A stretch of DNA of 64,000 nt from Pseudomonas triclosanedens (lineage in GTDB: Bacteria > Pseudomonadota > Gammaproteobacteria > Pseudomonadales > Pseudomonadaceae), in assembly GCF_026686735.1 (NCBI RefSeq), contig NZ_CP113432.1:5383001-5447000 (forward strand), written 5' to 3'. A model generated the notes under the pieces. It was given only the letters and a program-made list of their open reading frames with translations. It had not been told where the DNA came from and did no database searches. The translations under genes and the position numbers were made by a program. This document shows, piece by piece, positions 1-8,651 of the stretch; position 1 is the first letter of the stretch, and each line of letters begins with the position of its first letter.

Positions 1-1
1 G

Positions 2-838
2 ACCTGCCGCAAGGTCGTGGTACAGCAGTGCAGTGCCTGGGGCATGAACGTCAGCGCGGTATCCTCCGGCAAGGAAGCGCTGGCCCAACTGCGCACCAAG
101 GCTCACCTGCGCGAGTACTTCGACGTGGTGCTGCTCGACCAGGACATGCCCGGCATGACCGGCATGCAACTGGCGACCAAGATCAAGGAAGACCCCAACC
201 TCAACCACGACATCCTGCTGATCATGCTCACCGGCATCAGCAACGCCCCGAGCAAGATCATCGCCCGCAACGCCGGGATCAAGCGCATCCTGGCCAAGCC
301 GGTGGCCGGCTACACGCTCAAGGCGACCCTCGCCGAAGAACTGGCGCAACGCGGCCCCAGCGGCGTGACGAACTACCTGCATGCCAGCAGCGAGCCCGTG
401 CCCGCCGTGGTGCCGCCGAGCGACTTCCGCATCCTCGTGGCCGAGGACAACAGCATCTCAACCAAGGTCATCCGCGGCATGCTGAGCAAGCTCAACCTGC
501 AGCCCGACACCGCCAGCAACGGCGAGGAAGCCTTGGCCGCGATGAAGTCCACCCAGTACGACCTGGTGCTGATGGACTGCGAGATGCCGGTGCTCGACGG
601 CTTCTCCGCCACCGAGCGCCTGCGCGCCTGGGAAGCCAACGAGCAGCGCCCGCACACGCCGGTGGTTGCGCTCACCGCGCACATCCTCAGCGAGCACAAG
701 GAACGCGCGCGCCTGGTCGGCATGGACGGCCACATGGCCAAGCCGGTGGAACTGTCGCAACTGCGCGAACTGGTGAGCTACTGGGTCGGCGAGCGGGATC
801 GCCGCCTGCGCCAGCAGAGCGACGCGCTGCCTTCCTGA
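2..838 (+). CDS. retS: RetS-type hybrid sensor kinase, C-terminal two-receiver part (5' end outside window)
   Basis: The reading frame is open from base 2 and has no start in the window, so only the C-terminal ~278 residues are present. Two receiver domains in tandem are visible. The first carries the acceptor-region motif LLDQDMPG (Asp codon at 137-139). The second starts at ILVAEDN and carries LVLMDCEMP (Asp codon at 575-577) and a C-terminal AKPV lysine. Two terminal receivers at the end of a hybrid kinase, followed by a MarC-family gene and the urt operon, match retS as I recall it in P. aeruginosa. There RetS blocks GacS and so lowers rsmY/rsmZ transcription. The kinase and 7TM parts are not visible, so the name rests on synteny and the double receiver. 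Confidence 0.8.
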   Translation, partial: TCRKVVVQQCSAWGMNVSAVSSGKEALAQLRTKAHLREYFDVVLLDQDMPGMTGMQLATKIKEDPNLNHDILLIMLTGISNAPSKIIARNAGIKRILAKPVAGYTLKATLAEELAQRGPSGVTNYLHASSEPVPAVVPPSDFRILVAEDNSISTKVIRGMLSKLNLQPDTASNGEEALAAMKSTQYDLVLMDCEMPVLDGFSATERLRAWEANEQRPHTPVVALTAHILSEHKERARLVGMDGHMAKPVELSQLRELVSYWVGERDRRLRQQSDALPS

Positions 839-844
839 TCATTG

Positions 845-1189
845 ATGAAGCGACAGAGCCGTACCCTTGCCGTGAACGCAGACAAGCATGCCGAGCACAT
901 CGACGACGTTATGATCGAGATCAGCCAGAGCAGCTACTGGCGGACCCAACTGCTCCAGGCGCAATACAACGTTAGGCTCCTCATCAGCAGCGACTGTTCG
1001 GAGCAAATTCCTCCATACATCCAGGAACCCCTCCGTAAATACAATCTGCGGTACTGCGTCTCCAAGGTGACGGACTGCCCGGACGAGTTCCTTGAAGGCA
1101 CTGTCACCTTCAAGTTCGAAGCGCCTGAGCATCCGGCCCTGGTCCGATATTCCGGGAACACTCCCATCGACTCCGATACCGCGCACTGA
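845..1189 (+). CDS. small hypothetical protein downstream of retS
   Basis: A 114-residue soluble protein with no signal peptide or membrane segment. I used the ATG at 845; a TTG lies one codon earlier at 842. It begins 7 bases after the retS stop, so it could be co-transcribed, but I see no convincing ribosome binding site. The middle (SSYWRTQLLQAQYNVRLLI) and the aromatic-rich second half look like a folded protein rather than a shadow frame. I do not recognise a family. An overlapping frame on the other strand is less protein-like. Confidence 0.45.
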   Translation: MKRQSRTLAVNADKHAEHIDDVMIEISQSSYWRTQLLQAQYNVRLLISSDCSEQIPPYIQEPLRKYNLRYCVSKVTDCPDEFLEGTVTFKFEAPEHPALVRYSGNTPIDSDTAH

Positions 1190-1304
1190 CACGAACGCCC
1201 TCTGGCTTTTGCCCCGCAGCAATGCCGCCCGCGGCCCCAGCCGCTATGCTTTGGCAACCCGCGCAACGGTGCGCAGGCATTCTCAACCCGGACGAGTCGC
1301 CCCC

Positions 1305-1901
1305 ATGCAAGTGATGTTCAGCGTGTACCTGAAGATGCTGGTGCTCTACAGCCCCTTCTTCGTGCTCTCCTGCTTCATCAGCCTGAGCCGCGGCTTCGGC
1401 CCGCGCGACCGCAAGCACATGGCCTGGCGCGTGGCCCTGGCGGCGCTGATCGCCAGCGTGCTGCTGTACCTGTTCGGACGCTACATCTTCACCCTGTTCG
1501 GCATCACCGCCGACGCCTTCCGTATCGGCGCGGGCTCGGTGCTGTTCATCTCCGCCCTCGGCATGGCCCAGGGGCGCTCCGCGGTGCAGGCGGACAACGT
1601 GCAGCAGGACGTCACCATCGTCCCGCTCACCATCCCCATCACCGTCGGTCCCGGCACTATCGGTGCGCTGCTGGTGATGGGCGTCAACCAGGACTGGGAA
1701 CACAAGCTGCTCGCACTGGCAGCGATCTTCCTCGCCTGTCTTACCCTGGGCATCACGCTCTATCTCTCCGACAGGATCGAGAAGATCCTCGGCGACCAGG
1801 GCCTGCAGATCGTCAGCCGGTTGATGGGCCTGTTCGTCTGCGCCCTCGCCGCACAGATCATCATGACCGGCGTGCGCGGCTACTTCATTCCCGCCACCTG
1901 A
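1305..1901 (+). CDS. MarC family integral membrane protein
   Basis: A 198-residue, very hydrophobic protein with about six membrane segments. The N-terminal stretch (YSPFFVLSCFISLSRGF) and the central part (VPLTIPITVGPGTIGALL) are typical of the MarC/UPF0056 family, whose function is uncertain despite early links to multiple antibiotic resistance. The ATG at 1305 gives the usual family length and starts directly in the first membrane helix; an upstream in-frame start would add an unlikely hydrophilic tail. It is transcribed in the same direction as retS and urt but is separated from urtA by a 235-bp regulatory region. Confidence 0.85.
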   Translation: MQVMFSVYLKMLVLYSPFFVLSCFISLSRGFGPRDRKHMAWRVALAALIASVLLYLFGRYIFTLFGITADAFRIGAGSVLFISALGMAQGRSAVQADNVQQDVTIVPLTIPITVGPGTIGALLVMGVNQDWEHKLLALAAIFLACLTLGITLYLSDRIEKILGDQGLQIVSRLMGLFVCALAAQIIMTGVRGYFIPAT

Positions 1902-1943
1902 CGCGCCCCATTTGGGAGCGTCGGACGCCAAAGCGCGTCCGGC

Positions 1944-1958
1944 GCACCAAAGCTGCGC
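1944..1958 (+). promoter_or_regulatory. NtrC-like upstream site for urtA
   Basis: GCAC, seven bases, then GCGC followed by A. This is one mismatch from the NtrC pattern GCAC-N7-GTGC. It lies about 80 bp upstream of the sigma-54-type promoter at 2027. Binding by NtrC is inferred from sequence and from the nitrogen role of the operon. Confidence 0.45.
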
Positions 1959-2026
1959 ACTGAAAAACCTCGCCATTACGGCAGAAAATCGCGCCCAGCC
2001 CATCTGCGCCAAGGCTTTTGCCTGTT

Positions 2027-2042
2027 TGGCACGGATGCTGCG
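2027..2042 (+). promoter_or_regulatory. sigma-54 promoter of the urt operon
   Basis: TGGCACG-N4-CTGC keeps the obligatory GG-N10-GC spacing and differs from the consensus TGGCACG-N4-TTGC at one position. Transcription would start near 2053, giving a leader of about 85 bases before urtA. It matches the nitrogen-regulated role of urea uptake. Confidence 0.7.
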
Positions 2043-2053
2043 ATGGCAGCTTC

Positions 2054-2136
2054 GACCCGCACCGGGTCACCCCTTTGCGGGGAAGCTGCCGTCACCGGCA
2101 GCTCCCCTCCCCTGGATAGCCAAGGAGGCTGCCGCG
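2054..2136 (+). promoter_or_regulatory. urtA leader with two mutually exclusive hairpins over the ribosome binding site
   Basis: Complementary segments alternate in this leader. GAAGCTGCCG (2082-2091) can pair with CGGCAGCT (2096-2103). The same second strand, extended as GGCAGCTCC (2097-2105), can instead pair with GGAG-G-CTGCC (2124-2133) with a single bulged G, which buries the Shine-Dalgarno GGAGG at 2124-2128. Two smaller hairpins precede it (GACCCG/CGGGTC at 2054-2068 and CCCC/GGGG at 2070-2082). This is the arrangement expected of a translational switch. No known riboswitch consensus is recognisable, so function is inference. Confidence 0.4.
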
Positions 2137-3405
2137 ATGAAACGCCGTCCGCTGTTGAAAAGTACGCTGGCCATGAGCGCCCTGCTGCTCACCGGTCTGT
2201 TCCCGTTCAGCTCCCAGGCCGCCGAGACCATCAAGGTCGGCATCCTGCATTCGCTGTCAGGCACCATGGCGATCTCCGAGACGTCGCTCAAGGACATGGC
2301 GCTGATGACCATCGACGAAATCAACGCCAAGGGCGGAGTGAACGGCAAGAAGCTCGAAGCGGTCGTAGTCGACCCCGCATCCAACTGGCCGTTGTTCGCC
2401 GAGAAGGCACGCCAGCTCCTGACCCAGGACAAGGTCGCAGTGGTGTTCGGCTGCTGGACCAGCGTTTCGCGCAAGTCCGTGCTGCCAGTGTTCGAGGAGC
2501 TCAATGGCCTGCTGTTCTACCCGGTGCAGTACGAGGGCGAGGAAATGTCGCCGAACGTCTTCTACACCGGCGCAGCCCCAAACCAGCAGGCCATTCCGGC
2601 GGTGGAATACCTGATGAGCGAGGACGGCGGCGGCGCCAAGCGCTTCTTCCTGCTGGGCACCGACTACGTCTACCCGCGCACCACCAACAAGATCCTGCGC
2701 GCCTTCCTGCACAGCAAGGGCGTGGACGACAAGGACATCCAGGAGGTCTACACACCGTTCGGCCACAGCGACTATCAAACCATCGTCGCCGACATCAAGA
2801 AGTTCTCCGCTGGCGGCAAGACCGCGGTGATCTCCACCGTCAACGGCGACTCCAACGTGCCGTTCTACAAGGAGCTGGCCAACCAGGGGCTGGAAGCCAC
2901 CGAGGTGCCGGTGGTGGCCTTCTCGGTGGGCGAAGAAGAACTGCGCGGCATCGACACCAAGCCGCTGGTGGGCAACCTCGCCGCGTGGAACTACTTCGAG
3001 TCGGTGAAGAACCCGGAGAACAGCAAGTTCGTCGCCGACTGGAAGGCATACGCCAAAGCCAAGAACCTGCCGAACTACAGCACCGCCGTGACCAACGACC
3101 CGATGGAAGCCACCTACGTCGGCATCCACATGTGGGCGCAGGCCGTACAGAAGGCCGGCACCACCGATGTCGACAAGGTCCGGGAAGCGATGGGCGGACA
3201 GACCTTCAAGGCACCGTCGGGCTTCACCCTGACGATGGACAAGACCAATCACCACCTGCACAAGCCAGTGATGATCGGCGAGATCGAAGATAACGGTCAG
3301 TTCAACGTGGTCTGGAAAACCCCGGAACCGATCCGCGCCCAGCCCTGGAGCCCGTTCATTCCGGGCAACGACAAGAAGCCGGATTACGCGGTGCGCAGCA
3401 ACTGA
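2137..3405 (+). CDS. urtA: urea ABC transporter, periplasmic urea-binding protein UrtA
   Basis: A 422-residue binding protein of the Leu/Ile/Val-type periplasmic family. Residues 1-28 form a signal peptide (MKRRPLLK, hydrophobic core, cleavage near SQA-AE). The mature protein opens with IKVGILHSLSGTMAISE, and the ligand-site region around FGCWTSVSRKSVLP is typical of UrtA rather than amino-acid binders. The ATG at 2137 follows AAGGAGG by 8 bases; longer upstream extension has no signal peptide. First gene of urtABCDE, upstream of urease, so it delivers urea as a nitrogen source. Confidence 0.95.
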   Translation: MKRRPLLKSTLAMSALLLTGLFPFSSQAAETIKVGILHSLSGTMAISETSLKDMALMTIDEINAKGGVNGKKLEAVVVDPASNWPLFAEKARQLLTQDKVAVVFGCWTSVSRKSVLPVFEELNGLLFYPVQYEGEEMSPNVFYTGAAPNQQAIPAVEYLMSEDGGGAKRFFLLGTDYVYPRTTNKILRAFLHSKGVDDKDIQEVYTPFGHSDYQTIVADIKKFSAGGKTAVISTVNGDSNVPFYKELANQGLEATEVPVVAFSVGEEELRGIDTKPLVGNLAAWNYFESVKNPENSKFVADWKAYAKAKNLPNYSTAVTNDPMEATYVGIHMWAQAVQKAGTTDVDKVREAMGGQTFKAPSGFTLTMDKTNHHLHKPVMIGEIEDNGQFNVVWKTPEPIRAQPWSPFIPGNDKKPDYAVRSN

Positions 3406-3495
3406 TCCAGTGCTCTCGTAGCACCCGCGCCCCAACCCACCCTCTTCCTTCGGGCGGAGGGTAGGTCCGAGTCTCCAGCGTACCGGGAACTGCCA

Positions 3496-5082
3496 ATGCC
3501 CACTGCCTTGCTCCATCGCCTGCGCCTCTGCGCGCTTCTGCTGGCCACGCTGCTGCCACAACTGGCTTTCGCCGGCCCCGCGCAGGACTTCGCCAGCGCC
3601 GACAATGACGAGCGTGCGAAGCTGCTCGAACAATGGGCCGCCGTACCCGACGCCGAGCGCCTGCCGCTGCTCGACGCAATCCAGTCCGGTCGCCTCGCCG
3701 TGGATACCCAGAACCACGCGTTCCTCCTCGGTGACGACCAGCAATACCACTCCGCCGAAGGCAGCGCCGCGCCCGTTGGCGAGCCTGACAAGCTGCGCCT
3801 GAACAATCGCCTGCGCGGCCTGCTCAATACCGCCCTGGCCAGCCACCAACTGGTTGCCGAGAGCGCCCGGACTCGCCTCGACGCCGCGCGTCAATTGCAG
3901 AAGAGTGCCCGCCCGGCGCAGCGCACATTGCTCGAATACCGACTCAACGAAGAAACCGACGGCGACGTGATAGCCGCCCTGCAACTCGCCCTGGCCAACC
4001 TGCAACTGGCTGACCCCGACCCTGCGCTACGTCTGTCCGCCGTGCGCCTGCTGGGCGAATCGGGCGACCCACAGGCACGCACGCGCCTGGAAAACCTGCT
4101 CGACCCAGCGGTGGAGGCAGACGCTGCCGTGCGTACCGCCGCAGCCACCAGCCTCGGCCAGGTGAAGCGCCGGCTGCTGATGGGCGACCTGTTCGGCCAA
4201 GCCTTCAGCGGCCTGTCGCTGGGCTCGATTCTGCTGCTGGCGGCTCTCGGCCTGGCGATCACCTATGGCCTGCTAGGGGTGATCAACATGGCCCACGGCG
4301 AAATGCTGATGATCGGCGCCTATTCCACCTACGTCGTGCAGTTGCTCTGCCAGCGCCTTGCTCCCGACGTGCTGGAGCTGTATCCGCTGCTGGCGCTGCC
4401 GGTAGCCTTCCTGGTCACCGCTTGCATCGGCATGGCGCTGGAGCGCACGGTGATCCGCCACCTCTATGGCCGCCCCCTGGAAACCCTGCTCGCCACCTGG
4501 GGCATCAGCCTGGTGCTGATCCAACTGGTGCGCGTGCTGTTCGGCGCGCAGAACGTCGAGGTCGCCAACCCGGCCTGGCTGTCCGGCGGCATCCAGGTGC
4601 TGCCCAACCTCGTACTGCCGTGGAACCGCATCGTCATCATCGGTTTCGCGCTGTTCGTGCTGGCCCTCACCTGGCTGCTGCTCAACCGCACGCGGCTGGG
4701 CCTGAACGTCCGCGCCGTCACCCAGAACCGCAACATGGCCGCCTGCTGCGGCGTGCCCACCGGCCGCGTGGACATGCTCGCCTTCGGCCTCGGCTCGGGC
4801 ATCGCCGGCCTGGGCGGAGTGGCGCTGTCGCAGGTCGGCAACGTCGGGCCTGACCTGGGCCAGAGCTACATCATCGACTCCTTCCTGGTGGTGGTGCTCG
4901 GCGGGGTCGGCCAGCTTGCCGGCAGCGTATTCGCCGCCTTCGGCCTGGGCGTGGCGAACAAGATCCTCGAACCGCAGATCGGCGCGGTACTGGGCAAGAT
5001 CCTGATCCTCGCGCTGATCATCCTGTTCATCCAGAAACGTCCGCAGGGGCTCTTCGCTCTGAAAGGGAGGGTCATCGATTGA
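3496..5082 (+). CDS. urtB: urea ABC transporter permease UrtB
   Basis: A 528-residue permease. Residues 1-24 are a signal-like segment, followed by a ~190-residue hydrophilic periplasmic extension with HEAT-like helices, then a LivH-type permease core beginning around LFGQAFSGLSLGSILLL with the conserved NMAHGE motif. The long N-terminal extension is characteristic of UrtB and absent from amino-acid LivH proteins. Its stop overlaps the urtC start, implying coupled translation. It forms the membrane channel with UrtC. Confidence 0.93.
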   Translation: MPTALLHRLRLCALLLATLLPQLAFAGPAQDFASADNDERAKLLEQWAAVPDAERLPLLDAIQSGRLAVDTQNHAFLLGDDQQYHSAEGSAAPVGEPDKLRLNNRLRGLLNTALASHQLVAESARTRLDAARQLQKSARPAQRTLLEYRLNEETDGDVIAALQLALANLQLADPDPALRLSAVRLLGESGDPQARTRLENLLDPAVEADAAVRTAAATSLGQVKRRLLMGDLFGQAFSGLSLGSILLLAALGLAITYGLLGVINMAHGEMLMIGAYSTYVVQLLCQRLAPDVLELYPLLALPVAFLVTACIGMALERTVIRHLYGRPLETLLATWGISLVLIQLVRVLFGAQNVEVANPAWLSGGIQVLPNLVLPWNRIVIIGFALFVLALTWLLLNRTRLGLNVRAVTQNRNMAACCGVPTGRVDMLAFGLGSGIAGLGGVALSQVGNVGPDLGQSYIIDSFLVVVLGGVGQLAGSVFAAFGLGVANKILEPQIGAVLGKILILALIILFIQKRPQGLFALKGRVID

Positions 5083-6158
5083 ACCAGCCACTCACCGTGA
5101 CGGCCGCGCAGAAAGCCGGCCCGAAACTCACCGCTGGTATCGTCGGCGCCGCGCTCATCGCGCTGCTGATCCTGCCGCTACTGCACCTGCTGCCGGATAG
5201 CAACGCGCTGCACCTGTCCGCCTACGGCCTGACGCTCACCGGCAAGATCCTCTGCTACGCCATTGTCGCCCTCGCCCTGGACCTGGTCTGGGGCTACGCC
5301 GGGCTGCTGTCCCTCGGCCACGGACTGTTCTTCGCCCTGGGCGGCTATGCGATGGGCATGTACCTGATGCGCGAAGCAGCCGGCGAGGGCCTGCCGGCAT
5401 TCATGACATTCCTCTCCTGGACCGAGCTGCCCTGGTACTGGGCCGGCACCCAGCACTTCCTCTGGGCGCTGTGCCTGGTGGTGCTCGCACCGGGGCTGCT
5501 GGCGCTGGTATTCGGCTTCTTCGCCTTCCGCTCGCGGATCAAGGGTGTGTACTTCTCGATCATGACCCAGGCACTGACCTTCGCCGGCATGCTGCTGTTC
5601 TTCCGCAACGAGACCGGCTTCGGCGGCAACAACGGCTTCACCAACTTCCGCAGCATTCTCGGCTTTTCCATCACCGCTCCGGGTACCCGCGCGGCGCTGT
5701 TCATCGCCATCGTGGTGCTGCTGGTGGCGAGCCTGGCCGTCGGTTTCGCCATCGCGCGCAGCAAGTTCGGCCGGGTACTCACCGCCCTGCGCGACGCGGA
5801 GAACCGCCTGATGTTCTGCGGCTACGACCCGCGCGGCTACAAGCTGTTCGTATGGACGCTCTCGGCGGTGATCTGCGGTCTGGCCGGCGCGCTGTTCGTG
5901 CCGTTGGTGGGCATCATCAACCCCAGTGAAATGTCGCCGACCAACTCCATCGAGGCGGCCGTATGGGTCGCCCTCGGCGGACGCGGCACGCTGATCGGCC
6001 CGTTGCTCGGTGCCGGCGTGGTGAATGGCGCGAAGAGTTGGTTCACCGTGGCCTTCCCCGAGTACTGGCTGTTCTTCCTCGGCGCGCTGTTCATCGTCGT
6101 CACCCTGTATCTGCCACGCGGCATCCTGGGCTTGGTCAAGCGGGAGAAAGAGCAATGA
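5079..6158 (+). CDS. urtC: urea ABC transporter permease UrtC
   Basis: A 359-residue LivM-type permease with 8-10 membrane segments. The conserved loops DLVWGYAGLLSLGHG and RDAENRLMFCGYDP are visible. I chose the TTG at 5079, which overlaps the urtB stop (TTGA) and lies 8 bases after GGGAGG; no ATG gives a full first helix. The gene ends in an ATGA overlap with urtD. It pairs with UrtB to form the inner-membrane pathway for urea. Confidence 0.92.
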   Translation: MNQPLTVTAAQKAGPKLTAGIVGAALIALLILPLLHLLPDSNALHLSAYGLTLTGKILCYAIVALALDLVWGYAGLLSLGHGLFFALGGYAMGMYLMREAAGEGLPAFMTFLSWTELPWYWAGTQHFLWALCLVVLAPGLLALVFGFFAFRSRIKGVYFSIMTQALTFAGMLLFFRNETGFGGNNGFTNFRSILGFSITAPGTRAALFIAIVVLLVASLAVGFAIARSKFGRVLTALRDAENRLMFCGYDPRGYKLFVWTLSAVICGLAGALFVPLVGIINPSEMSPTNSIEAAVWVALGGRGTLIGPLLGAGVVNGAKSWFTVAFPEYWLFFLGALFIVVTLYLPRGILGLVKREKEQ

Positions 6159-7009
6159 GAGCGGTCCCCCACCTGATGCTGGAACCGGCCTACGACCCCA
6201 ACCGCGATCCCGGCGCCAGCCGCGATGCCATTGGCATCGGTTCGAGCGCCAGCGGCATGCTGGACGTGCGCCACGGCACCATCCTCACCCTGGAAGACAT
6301 CAACGTCAGCTTCGACGGCTTCCGCGCCCTGCGCGACCTGACGCTGTACATCGGCGTCGGTGAACTGCGCTGCATCATCGGCCCCAACGGCGCAGGCAAG
6401 ACCACGCTGATGGACGTGATCACCGGCAAGACCCGCCCCGACAGCGGCAAGGCGTATTTCGGCGAAACCCTCGACCTCACTCGCATGAGCGAGGTGGAAA
6501 TCGCCCAGGCCGGCATTGGCCGCAAGTTCCAGAAACCCACGGTGTTCGAAGCGCTCTCGGTATTCGAGAACCTGGAGCTGGCGCAGAAAACCGACAAATC
6601 GGTGTGGGCCAGCCTCAGGGCAAAACTCTCCGGCGAACAGAAGGATCGCATCGAGGAAGTACTCACCACCATCCGCCTGCGCGAGTCACGCAACCGCCCC
6701 GCCGGGTTGCTCTCCCACGGCCAGAAGCAATTCCTGGAAATCGGCATGCTGCTGGTGCAGGAGCCGCGGCTGCTGCTGCTCGACGAGCCGGTGGCGGGGA
6801 TGACCGATGCCGAGACCGAGTTCACCGCCGAGCTGTTCAAGTCTCTGGCCGGCACGCATTCGCTGATGGTGGTGGAGCACGACATGGGCTTCGTCGGCAG
6901 CATCGCCGACCACGTCAGTGTGCTGCACCAGGGGCATGTGCTGGCGGAAGGTTCGCTGGAGGACGTGCAGGCGAACGAGCAGGTCATAGAAGTCTATCTC
7001 GGCCGCTAG
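6155..7009 (+). CDS. urtD: urea ABC transporter ATPase UrtD
   Basis: A 284-residue ATP-binding subunit of the LivG type. A ~40-residue N-terminal extension precedes the nucleotide-binding domain, with Walker A GPNGAGKT at residues 76-83, signature LSHGQKQ, Walker B LLLLDEPVAG and the switch histidine in VVEHDMGF. The ATG at 6155 overlaps the urtC stop. It works with UrtE to power urea import. A repeat-like hairpin separates it from urtE. Confidence 0.93.
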   Translation: MRAVPHLMLEPAYDPNRDPGASRDAIGIGSSASGMLDVRHGTILTLEDINVSFDGFRALRDLTLYIGVGELRCIIGPNGAGKTTLMDVITGKTRPDSGKAYFGETLDLTRMSEVEIAQAGIGRKFQKPTVFEALSVFENLELAQKTDKSVWASLRAKLSGEQKDRIEEVLTTIRLRESRNRPAGLLSHGQKQFLEIGMLLVQEPRLLLLDEPVAGMTDAETEFTAELFKSLAGTHSLMVVEHDMGFVGSIADHVSVLHQGHVLAEGSLEDVQANEQVIEVYLGR

Positions 7010-7026
7010 TTCTGAATCGGCCGAAT

Positions 7027-7095
7027 GGGTATCGCTGCGCGAACGCATTTCGCCGGGAGGCACGGCGTAGGTTGGCGTGGAGCGAAGCGATACCC
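7027..7095. repeat. REP-like palindromic element between urtD and urtE
   Basis: GGGTATCGCT (7027-7036) and its exact complement AGCGATACCC (7086-7095) bracket a GC-rich stretch containing GTAGGTTGGCGTGGAGCGAA. This looks like a repetitive extragenic palindrome of the kind scattered through Pseudomonas genomes. It sits inside an operon whose other junctions all overlap, so it may affect mRNA stability or the level of urtE. Confidence 0.55.
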
Positions 7096-7158
7096 AACAG
7101 CTCTGGCTGCACGGCAGCCGTACACGGCCTATCAAGGATCTCCACAAGGGAAACGCCC

Positions 7159-7857
7159 ATGCTGCAAGTCGACAAACTGCACCAATACTACGGCGGCAGC
7201 CACATCCTCCGTGGTCTGTCGTTCGACGCGAAGATCGGCGAAGTCACCTGCCTGCTCGGGCGCAACGGCGTGGGCAAGACCACCCTGCTGCGCTGCCTGA
7301 TGGGCCTGGTGCCAGCCAGGGAGGGCAAGGTGAGCTGGGAGGGCAAGCCGATTACCAGCTTCAAGCCGCACCAGCGCGTGCATGCCGGCATCGCCTACGT
7401 GCCCCAGGGGCGGGAGATCTTTGCGCGCCTGACAGTGGAGGAAAACCTGCTGATGGGGCTTTCGCGCTTCAGCGCTGGCGAAGCCAAGGCAGTGCCGGAA
7501 CACATCTATGAGCTGTTTCCGGTACTGCGCGAGATGAAACAGCGGCGTGGCGGTGACCTTTCCGGCGGCCAGCAGCAACAACTGGCCATTGGCCGCGCCC
7601 TGGCCAGCCGGCCGCGCCTGCTGATCCTCGACGAGCCGACCGAGGGCATCCAGCCATCGGTGATCAAGGAGATCGGCGCGGTCATCAAAAAGCTCGCCCA
7701 GCGCGGCGACATGGCGATCCTGCTGGTGGAGCAGTTCTACGACTTCGCCGCAGAACTGGCCGACCAGTACCTGGTCATGTCCCGTGGCGAAATCGTCCAG
7801 CAAGGACGCGGCGCGAACATGGAGGCCGAGGGCGTGCGCGGCCTGGTGGCGATCTGA
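7159..7857 (+). CDS. urtE: urea ABC transporter ATPase UrtE
   Basis: A 232-residue LivF-type ATP-binding subunit. It starts LQVDKLHQYYGGSHILRG, has Walker A GRNGVGKT, the signature LSGGQQQQ and Walker B LLILDEPTEGIQP. The EGIQP sequence after Walker B is the usual UrtE form. The start ATG at 7159 follows AAGGG. It is 149 bases after urtD because of the intervening palindrome. It partners UrtD in driving urea uptake. Confidence 0.93.
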   Translation: MLQVDKLHQYYGGSHILRGLSFDAKIGEVTCLLGRNGVGKTTLLRCLMGLVPAREGKVSWEGKPITSFKPHQRVHAGIAYVPQGREIFARLTVEENLLMGLSRFSAGEAKAVPEHIYELFPVLREMKQRRGGDLSGGQQQQLAIGRALASRPRLLILDEPTEGIQPSVIKEIGAVIKKLAQRGDMAILLVEQFYDFAAELADQYLVMSRGEIVQQGRGANMEAEGVRGLVAI

Positions 7858-7951
7858 ACGCCCGGCGCGGCGCCCCGAGACAGCCTGTCACTGGCGGCAG
7901 CGGGTGGTCGATGGCAAGCTGCGAGATTCGTCATCTGCGCTGGAGCTCATC

Positions 7952-8404
7952 ATGTCCATCACCCTGCGCCAGGCCGTCGATGCTGATGCAGGCTTCGCCG
8001 CCGTCTGCGTGGCAGCGGCCTATGCCCAATGGATTCCGCTGATCGGTCGCAAGCCCGGCCCGATGCTGGAGGACTACCACACAGTGATCGCCACCAACCA
8101 GGTGCTGATCGCCGAGCTGGGCGGGCAACCCGTGGGTCTGCTGGTCACCCGCCAGACCGATGAAGGCTTCCTGCTCGACAACATCGCCGTGCTGCCTGAG
8201 TGTGCGGGCCAGGGCATCGGTCGCCTGCTGCTGGTACGCGCCGAAGAGGAAGCCAGCCGCCAGGGTTACCAGTCGCTGTACCTCTACACCAACGAGCGGA
8301 TGATCGAAAACATCGAGCTGTACGCAAGGATCGGCTACCGCGAGTACGCGCGACGCCAGGAGAACGGCTTCCGCCGGGTGTACATGCGCAAGCAACTGGG
8401 CTGA
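7952..8404 (+). CDS. GNAT family N-acetyltransferase
   Basis: A 150-residue single-domain GNAT enzyme. The acetyl-CoA loop region is visible as LDNIAVLPECAGQGIGRLLL, followed by LYTNERMIENIELYARIGY, which is the usual C-terminal helix and strand. It lies between urtE and ureD in the same direction. The substrate cannot be read from sequence; a link to urea metabolism is only positional. The ATG at 7952 starts at the first strand of the fold. Confidence 0.85.
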   Translation: MSITLRQAVDADAGFAAVCVAAAYAQWIPLIGRKPGPMLEDYHTVIATNQVLIAELGGQPVGLLVTRQTDEGFLLDNIAVLPECAGQGIGRLLLVRAEEEASRQGYQSLYLYTNERMIENIELYARIGYREYARRQENGFRRVYMRKQLG

Positions 8405-8506
8405 GATTCTGCTCCCGCAGGAGCAACGAACGGCAGGATGAGCGATCAGGTATCGGGCCCATGCGCCGCCCATCCTGCGGCTGACCTCGAATCCTGCGCA
8501 TCCAGC

Positions 8507-8521
8507 GCACATCTTTAGTGC
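8507..8521 (+). promoter_or_regulatory. NtrC-like site upstream of ureD
   Basis: GCAC-ATCTTTA-GTGC followed by A fits the NtrC pattern GCAC-N7-GTGC exactly. It lies about 140 bp before the sigma-54-type promoter of ureD, a normal distance for an enhancer. The rest of the 8405-8700 gap holds no gene that I can see. Confidence 0.6.
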
Positions 8522-8651
8522 ATTCGCACAGCCGACGCACCGCAACCGCGCCCATAGCTGACCGATCGGACAATCGCCCCTTCGCCTCGAAGCCTCCCCG
8601 CGCCTTGCCGGCAGAACCTGGCAGGCAGGCCGCGCACTATCCTGGCGCAGC

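Noticed and set aside
2041..2136. guanidine (ykkC or mini-ykkC) riboswitch before urtA
   Set aside because: Such elements do accompany urea-type transporters, but the conserved ACGR loops and ykkC core are not present.
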